Origin: Paracoccaceae bacterium
GTDB taxonomy: Bacteria; Pseudomonadota; Alphaproteobacteria; Rhodobacterales; Rhodobacteraceae
Length of the DNA: 64,000 nt
Direction: 5' to 3'
Assembly (NCBI GenBank): GCA_021741245.1
Contig: JAIOYF010000005.1
Coordinates: 1-64,000, forward strand
Below the pieces are notes generated by a model, which made no database searches, was not told where the DNA came from, and saw only the letters and a program-made list of their open reading frames with translations. Each line of letters starts with the position of its first letter. Position 1 is the first letter of the stretch. Both the position numbers and the translations under genes were made by a program. Shown here piece after piece: positions 60,264-64,000 of this stretch.

Positions 60264-61778
60264 TTAGCCTTTTGGTCCGAACGGCAACCGATAACTGACA
60301 GCCTCGGCGATATGGGGTTCGCGGACCGTTGCGGAGCCATCAAGATCCGCAATGGTGCGCGCCACACGCAAGACACGGTGGTAGCCGCGCGCCGAAAGCC
60401 CAAATCGCTCTGCAACACGGGCGATCAGAGCGCGTCCTTGCTCATCCGGGGTGGCGACGGAGTCCAGAAGGTTGCCCTCCATATCCGCATTTACCCGGAC
60501 ATTCGGGGCGTCGGCAAAGCGTTTTGTTTGAATCTCGCGCGCCTTTGCCACGCGGGCGGCAATATTTGCCGAAGGTTCGCCCGTCGCGGGCAGGTCCAGA
60601 TCGGTATAGGCGACGGGCGGCACCTCTACCCGCAGGTCAAAGCGATCCATCAGGGGGCCGGAAATGCGGCCAAGGTAGTCTTCACCGCAAAGCGGGGCCT
60701 TGCCGCAGGCCCTTGCGGGTTCAGATAAATACCCGCATTTGCATGGGTTTGCGGCGGCGATCAGCAAGAATCGGCAAGGGTAACGGATATGCGCATTGGC
60801 CCGCGCCACCATGATTTCGCCCGTCTCGATCGGTTGCCGCAGGGTTTCGAGGACTTGGCGCGGAAATTCGGGGAATTCGTCCAGGAACAGCACACCGTTA
60901 TGGGCAAGGCTGATCTCCCCCGGTTTGGCCCCTTTGCCGCCGCCCACGATGGCCGCCATCGAGGCAGTGTGATGGGGCTCGCGAAAGGGCCTTTCGCGCG
61001 AGATGCCACCTTCGGACAACAGCCCGGCCAAAGAATGGATCATCGAGGTTTCCAGCGCCTCTGTCGCCGAAAGCTGAGGCAAAATCCCCGGCAAACGGGC
61101 GGCCAGCATGGATTTCCCCGATCCAGGTGTGCCCACCATCAGCAGATGATGTCGTCCTGCCGCGGCGATTTCCAAGGCACGTTTCGCGCGCTCTTGTCCC
61201 TTTACATCTGAGAGATCCCGCCCCGTGCGGTTGGGCAAAATCTCACCCGCCGTGGCAGGGGCAAGAGGACTTTGTCCGGTGTAGTGGCGCACAACCTCAT
61301 CCAGCGACGCGGCGGCCAGCACCTCTGTCGCGCCCACCCAAGCGGCCTCGGCCCCGCAGGCGCGGGGACATAGCAGGGTGCGGTCTTCCTCGGCGGCCGC
61401 AAGCGCGGCAGGAAGGGCGCCCAAGACCGCGATCAACCGGCCGTCAAGCGACAACTCGCCAAGGGAAACCGTGTTTTCCACCTCATCTTTGGGAATGATG
61501 TCGAGGGCGGCCAGAACGGCCAAGGCAATTGGCAGATCGAAATGCGACCCTTCCTTTGGCAGATCGGCGGGCGAGAGGTTGATGGTGATCTTCTTGGAGG
61601 GGAGCGCAATCGACATGGATTGAAGTGCCGCGCGCACCCGCTCTTTCGCCTCGGACACCGCCTTGTCGGGCAAACCCACGATGGAAAATCCCGGCAGGCC
61701 GGCTGAGACGGCGCACTGCACCTCGACCATGCGGGCATCGACCCCTTCAAAGGCCACTGTATAGGCTTTGGCAACCAT
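60264..61778 (-). CDS. comM: YifB/ComM family Mg-chelatase-like AAA+ ATPase
   Basis: The 504-residue protein begins with a Lon-like domain (VSAGLPGFSIVGLPDKAV), then an AAA+ domain with Walker A GTPGSGKSMLAAR near 223 and Walker B VLFLDEFPEF, and a C-terminal magnesium-chelatase-type region. ComM is a branch-migration helicase that helps integrate incoming DNA in natural transformation; in Rhodobacter it is needed for gene-transfer-agent uptake. The start is ATG 61778. TTAAC repeats directly upstream suggest CtrA control. Confidence 0.9.
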   Translation of the reverse strand: MVAKAYTVAFEGVDARMVEVQCAVSAGLPGFSIVGLPDKAVSEAKERVRAALQSMSIALPSKKITINLSPADLPKEGSHFDLPIALAVLAALDIIPKDEVENTVSLGELSLDGRLIAVLGALPAALAAAEEDRTLLCPRACGAEAAWVGATEVLAAASLDEVVRHYTGQSPLAPATAGEILPNRTGRDLSDVKGQERAKRALEIAAAGRHHLLMVGTPGSGKSMLAARLPGILPQLSATEALETSMIHSLAGLLSEGGISRERPFREPHHTASMAAIVGGGKGAKPGEISLAHNGVLFLDEFPEFPRQVLETLRQPIETGEIMVARANAHIRYPCRFLLIAAANPCKCGYLSEPARACGKAPLCGEDYLGRISGPLMDRFDLRVEVPPVAYTDLDLPATGEPSANIAARVAKAREIQTKRFADAPNVRVNADMEGNLLDSVATPDEQGRALIARVAERFGLSARGYHRVLRVARTIADLDGSATVREPHIAEAVSYRLPFGPKG

Positions 61779-61788
61779 GACCCCATCC

Positions 61789-61816
61789 GTTAACCGTGGT
61801 CTTAACTGTGGTTAAC
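61789..61816 (-). promoter_or_regulatory. Candidate CtrA-type sites upstream of comM
   Basis: GTTAACC (61789-61795) and GGTTAAC (61810-61816) are inverted copies 22 bp apart, with a third TTAA at 61802-61805 between them. TTAACC is the half-site of the CtrA response regulator. The pairs are spaced TTAA-N8-TTAA and TTAA-N6-TTAA, not the ideal N7. Confidence 0.45.
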
Positions 61817-61833
61817 GAATAGGGGGCAATCGT

Positions 61834-62718
61834 TTACGACTCGTAAAGGGCCATGAATTTCGACCATGCCGCCGGATCTGCCACTGTTTTGTCGCGGCAA
61901 AACGCGTTGCAAAACCCAAAGCGCCGACCGTCGAGTTCCAGAACATGGGTGCTTGCTTTGCCGGAATAGGGGCAGCTGTCATTCTCGGCAGTCGTGCCTT
62001 CCACCGCAATCGCAGGCAGGCGCGCAGGACCGGGCCAAGGGCGGGTCGGGTAATCGCGACGGTAGAAATCCTGATCGGCACCGTCGACCATGCCCATAGC
62101 GCGCCACCGGCGAAAGGACGGATGGGCCAGATGGGCCTGAACATAGGCCATTCCACGCGGGCTGACCGGCAGGTTATAGGTGGCGATGCGGGTGGCGACG
62201 GGGGCGTAGAACGCGTCTGCTGCCGAATAGGCACCGCAGAGCCAGATGTCGCTGCCCGTCTGGTCGCGTGCCCAATCCCAAACGGTTTCAAGCCGCGCAA
62301 GATCGTCCAGCACGGTCTGTGGCGGGGCGCAATCGGTGTAGCTGACGCGCAGGTTCATCGGGCAATGGCTGCGCAACGCCGTAAAGCCCGCGTGCATTTC
62401 GGCGGCCAGAACACGGGCGATGGCGCGGGCCTTTGGGTCCGCTGGCCAGATCCCGGCCTGCGGGTGGCGCGAGGCCAATTCCTCGGCAATGGCGAGGCTT
62501 TCGGGCACGACAACGCCATCGGGCGTGCGCATGGTGGGGGCGGTGCGGGACGGATGAAAGGCGCGCAACAGGTTTGGCAATTCGTCGGTGTAAAGCCGCG
62601 CGCGGTGTTGGGTGAAGGGGATGTTGAACACGTCAAACAACAGCCAGCCGCGCAGGGACCAACTGGAATAGGCGCGGTCGCCAATGACCAGATCATATGG
62701 GGCAGATGGGATGGGCAT
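61834..62718 (-). CDS. Glutathione S-transferase-like protein with a cysteine-rich C-terminal domain
   Basis: The 294-residue protein has a GST fold (N-terminal GDRAYSSWSLRGWLLFDVF near 13-31, VPESLAIAEELA, C-terminal helices) and an extra tail from Cys249: CPYSGK, then FGFCNAFCRDKTVADP with Cys270 and Cys274. The tail resembles TRASH/YHS-type metal-binding modules that occur in metal sensors and oxidoreductases. The combination is unusual, and what it binds is unknown. The start ATG 62718 is supported by a GGTGCC-type site only weakly. Confidence 0.78.
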   Translation of the reverse strand: MPIPSAPYDLVIGDRAYSSWSLRGWLLFDVFNIPFTQHRARLYTDELPNLLRAFHPSRTAPTMRTPDGVVVPESLAIAEELASRHPQAGIWPADPKARAIARVLAAEMHAGFTALRSHCPMNLRVSYTDCAPPQTVLDDLARLETVWDWARDQTGSDIWLCGAYSAADAFYAPVATRIATYNLPVSPRGMAYVQAHLAHPSFRRWRAMGMVDGADQDFYRRDYPTRPWPGPARLPAIAVEGTTAENDSCPYSGKASTHVLELDGRRFGFCNAFCRDKTVADPAAWSKFMALYES

Positions 62719-62802
62719 GGGGCACCTTTTTCGTTATGCGGGCAGCAATAGGGGTAACCGACAAAGCGCAGCGCGAAAAACGATGAATTCAGCGGCCACT
62801 CA

Positions 62803-63381
62803 TCACGGAAGGTGATTGATTGCCTGTACGGACCACCCCGTGCCATCATGGTCAAGACGCGTGACCGAAAGGTTGTCGATCGAATGGGCCATCGCCTCAT
62901 AGGGGGAAACCCCAAGTCCGCGTTGAACTTGGGTCAGGATAACGCCGAAATGGGCGACAATGATGATGTCGTCTGCGGGATGATCCGACAAAAGCGCCGC
63001 CACATCGGCATTGACACGGGCTTCGGCGGCGATCCAGCTTTCGCCGTTGGGCGGGGCGACATGGCCGGGCTCCTCCCAGTATTGGCGGCTGAGGGTGGGC
63101 CATCTGGCGGCGACCTCGGTAAAGATCATCCCATCCCAATCCCCAAAATGAAATTCCCGCAAGGATGGGCGATGGGGGAGTCGTGTCCGGCCCGCGCCGA
63201 TGGCATCTGCCGTCGCCGTCGCCCGGATCAGGTCGGAAGAGACGAGAAGTGCCTCATGCGGCAGATGGGCGTTCAGCCGGGCAATCGCCTTGGCATCTGA
63301 CAGGTCCGCCGGAATATCGCGCCAGCCTGCAAAGGCCTTGGAATGTGTCGGGCCATGGCGAACCCACCAAAGGCGGGTCAC
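62803..63381 (-). CDS. Histidine phosphatase family protein, probable alpha-ribazole phosphatase
   Basis: The 192-residue protein has the phosphoglycerate-mutase RHG motif (LWWVRHGPTHSK, residues 4-15), the acid HFGDWDGM and a second histidine in IIIVAHFGV. These enzymes remove phosphate through a phospho-histidine. Because it overlaps cobU as GTGA and both are cotranscribed, the CobC reaction of cobalamin synthesis is the likely role. The start GTG 63381 sits on the cobU stop; the long upstream frame runs within cobU and is rejected. Confidence 0.8.
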   Translation of the reverse strand: MTRLWWVRHGPTHSKAFAGWRDIPADLSDAKAIARLNAHLPHEALLVSSDLIRATATADAIGAGRTRLPHRPSLREFHFGDWDGMIFTEVAARWPTLSRQYWEEPGHVAPPNGESWIAAEARVNADVAALLSDHPADDIIIVAHFGVILTQVQRGLGVSPYEAMAHSIDNLSVTRLDHDGTGWSVQAINHLP

Positions 63382-63947
63382 AACACGCCCTCGCCAAGTT
63401 TGCCCTTCAGGACCATCGGCAGACCGGCCATGACGCCGATCACCAGATCCGCCTGTGCCGCGATCATCTGGTTCAGCCGTCCCTGCGCATCGCGGAACTG
63501 TCTGGCGAGCGCGTTGTCTGGCACGATCCCCCATCCGGTTTCATTGCTGACAACAACAACCGGCGCAGGGCAGGCACGCAGCGCGGCCAGCAACCCCGCG
63601 CAGGCGTTCTCCAGATCATGACCGGCCAAAAGATGGTTGGACAACCACAAGGTGGCACAATCCACCAAGACGGCATAGCATGGGTCACAACTTGAAAGCG
63701 AGGTGTCCAAGGACAAGGGTGCCTCGACGGTAATCCAATCTTCCCCACGATCAATTCGATGCCGGGCAATGCGCAAGCGCATTTCATCGTCAAAGGGCTG
63801 GGCGGTTGCGATGTAAAGACGTGGTTTTCCCATGGCCGTGACCAGCTTTTCGGCCAGCCGGGACTTTCCCGAGCGGGCGCCGCCGATCACCAGCGATAGG
63901 GCGGGCAATGAAAAAGTCGATACTTGGGGTGATCCAATTGGCGTCAC
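63378..63947 (-). CDS. cobU: Adenosylcobinamide kinase / adenosylcobinamide-phosphate guanylyltransferase
   Basis: This 189-residue bifunctional enzyme phosphorylates adenosylcobinamide and then activates it with GTP in the last part of cobalamin synthesis. The P-loop GGARSGKS lies at 22-29, and the covalent-GMP histidine is probably in RIARHRIDRG near 60. The putative start is GTG 63947, with a weak AAAGG site upstream; the true start could lie further upstream near the window edge. It overlaps the phosphatase gene by four bases. Confidence 0.9.
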   Translation of the reverse strand: MTPIGSPQVSTFSLPALSLVIGGARSGKSRLAEKLVTAMGKPRLYIATAQPFDDEMRLRIARHRIDRGEDWITVEAPLSLDTSLSSCDPCYAVLVDCATLWLSNHLLAGHDLENACAGLLAALRACPAPVVVVSNETGWGIVPDNALARQFRDAQGRLNQMIAAQADLVIGVMAGLPMVLKGKLGEGVL

Positions 63948-64000
63948 GCTGCGTAGAACCTTTCAAAAGCGGCATATAAACCGCAACGATCTTGCGACTG

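Noticed and set aside
1-64000. CRISPR arrays, prophage genes or restriction and toxin-antitoxin modules
   Set aside because: No repeat-spacer spacing, integrase, capsid, methylase or paired toxin frames were found, apart from the IS3 end.

Overview
The window is chromosomal DNA of an alphaproteobacterium, almost certainly a member of the Rhodobacteraceae/Paracoccaceae (Rhodobacter-Roseobacter relatives). This rests on high G+C, dense operons with ATGA or TGATG stop/start overlaps, a class I lysyl-tRNA synthetase, a fused ATP sulfurylase/APS kinase, an Hsp20-DUF1150 pair, an lgt-midA-pgeF operon, a TIGR02186-TSUP pair, a lone Hint-domain protein and possible CtrA-type sites at comM. Most genes are housekeeping. 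I see no prophage, CRISPR array, toxin-antitoxin module, tRNA or rRNA. The only mobile DNA is the right end of an IS3-family element at the left edge, which has cut a small gene.

Layout. 1-320: IS3 end and truncated gene. 570-9343: MocA-type oxidoreductase, PBP4-type peptidase, TerB-like protein, LysRS, DUF4864, purEK, DUF465, Hsp20 and DUF1150. 9420-12964: sulfate activation (sat/cysC), thioredoxin reductase and a divergent Lrp regulator. 13351-16841: a 48-residue protein, the pgeF-midA-lgt operon and ubiK. 16860-23991: a membrane hybrid histidine kinase, then ybjN-proC-tRNA-binding protein-hydroxyacid dehydrogenase, a sulfotransferase and a Hint protein. 23988-31952 (minus): a catabolic acyl-CoA operon running MerR regulator, acyl-CoA dehydrogenase, small protein, GST, thiolase, two paralogous cupins, NTF2-like protein and FadB-type enzyme. 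32105-34869: a second MerR gene facing two hotdog thioesterases and a MATE exporter. 34866-36541: TIGR02186 and a TSUP exporter.

36622-42137 (minus): a nucleoside ABC importer with purine nucleoside phosphorylase. 42332-43920: nfuA-tsaB-rimI. 44017-46607: dgkA-eptA (lipid modification with diacylglycerol recycling) and a universal stress protein. 46674-51369: class IV aminotransferase, Hsp70-like protein, an unknown membrane protein and trpS. 51470-57735: a rhomboid-fold protein lacking catalytic residues, then lppC-glnD-murJ. 57880-60255: rsmI-yraN-gshB. 60264-63947: comM, a GST with a cysteine-rich tail, and a histidine phosphatase plus cobU (cobalamin).

The least ordinary parts are the MerR-controlled acyl-CoA operon with its tandem cupins, the two dyad operators around the MerR genes, phased repeats before lrp, TTAAC repeats before comM, the degenerate rhomboid, the GST fusion, and a hairpin repeat shared by two distant intergenic regions. 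All function calls come from reading the sequence. No database search was run.
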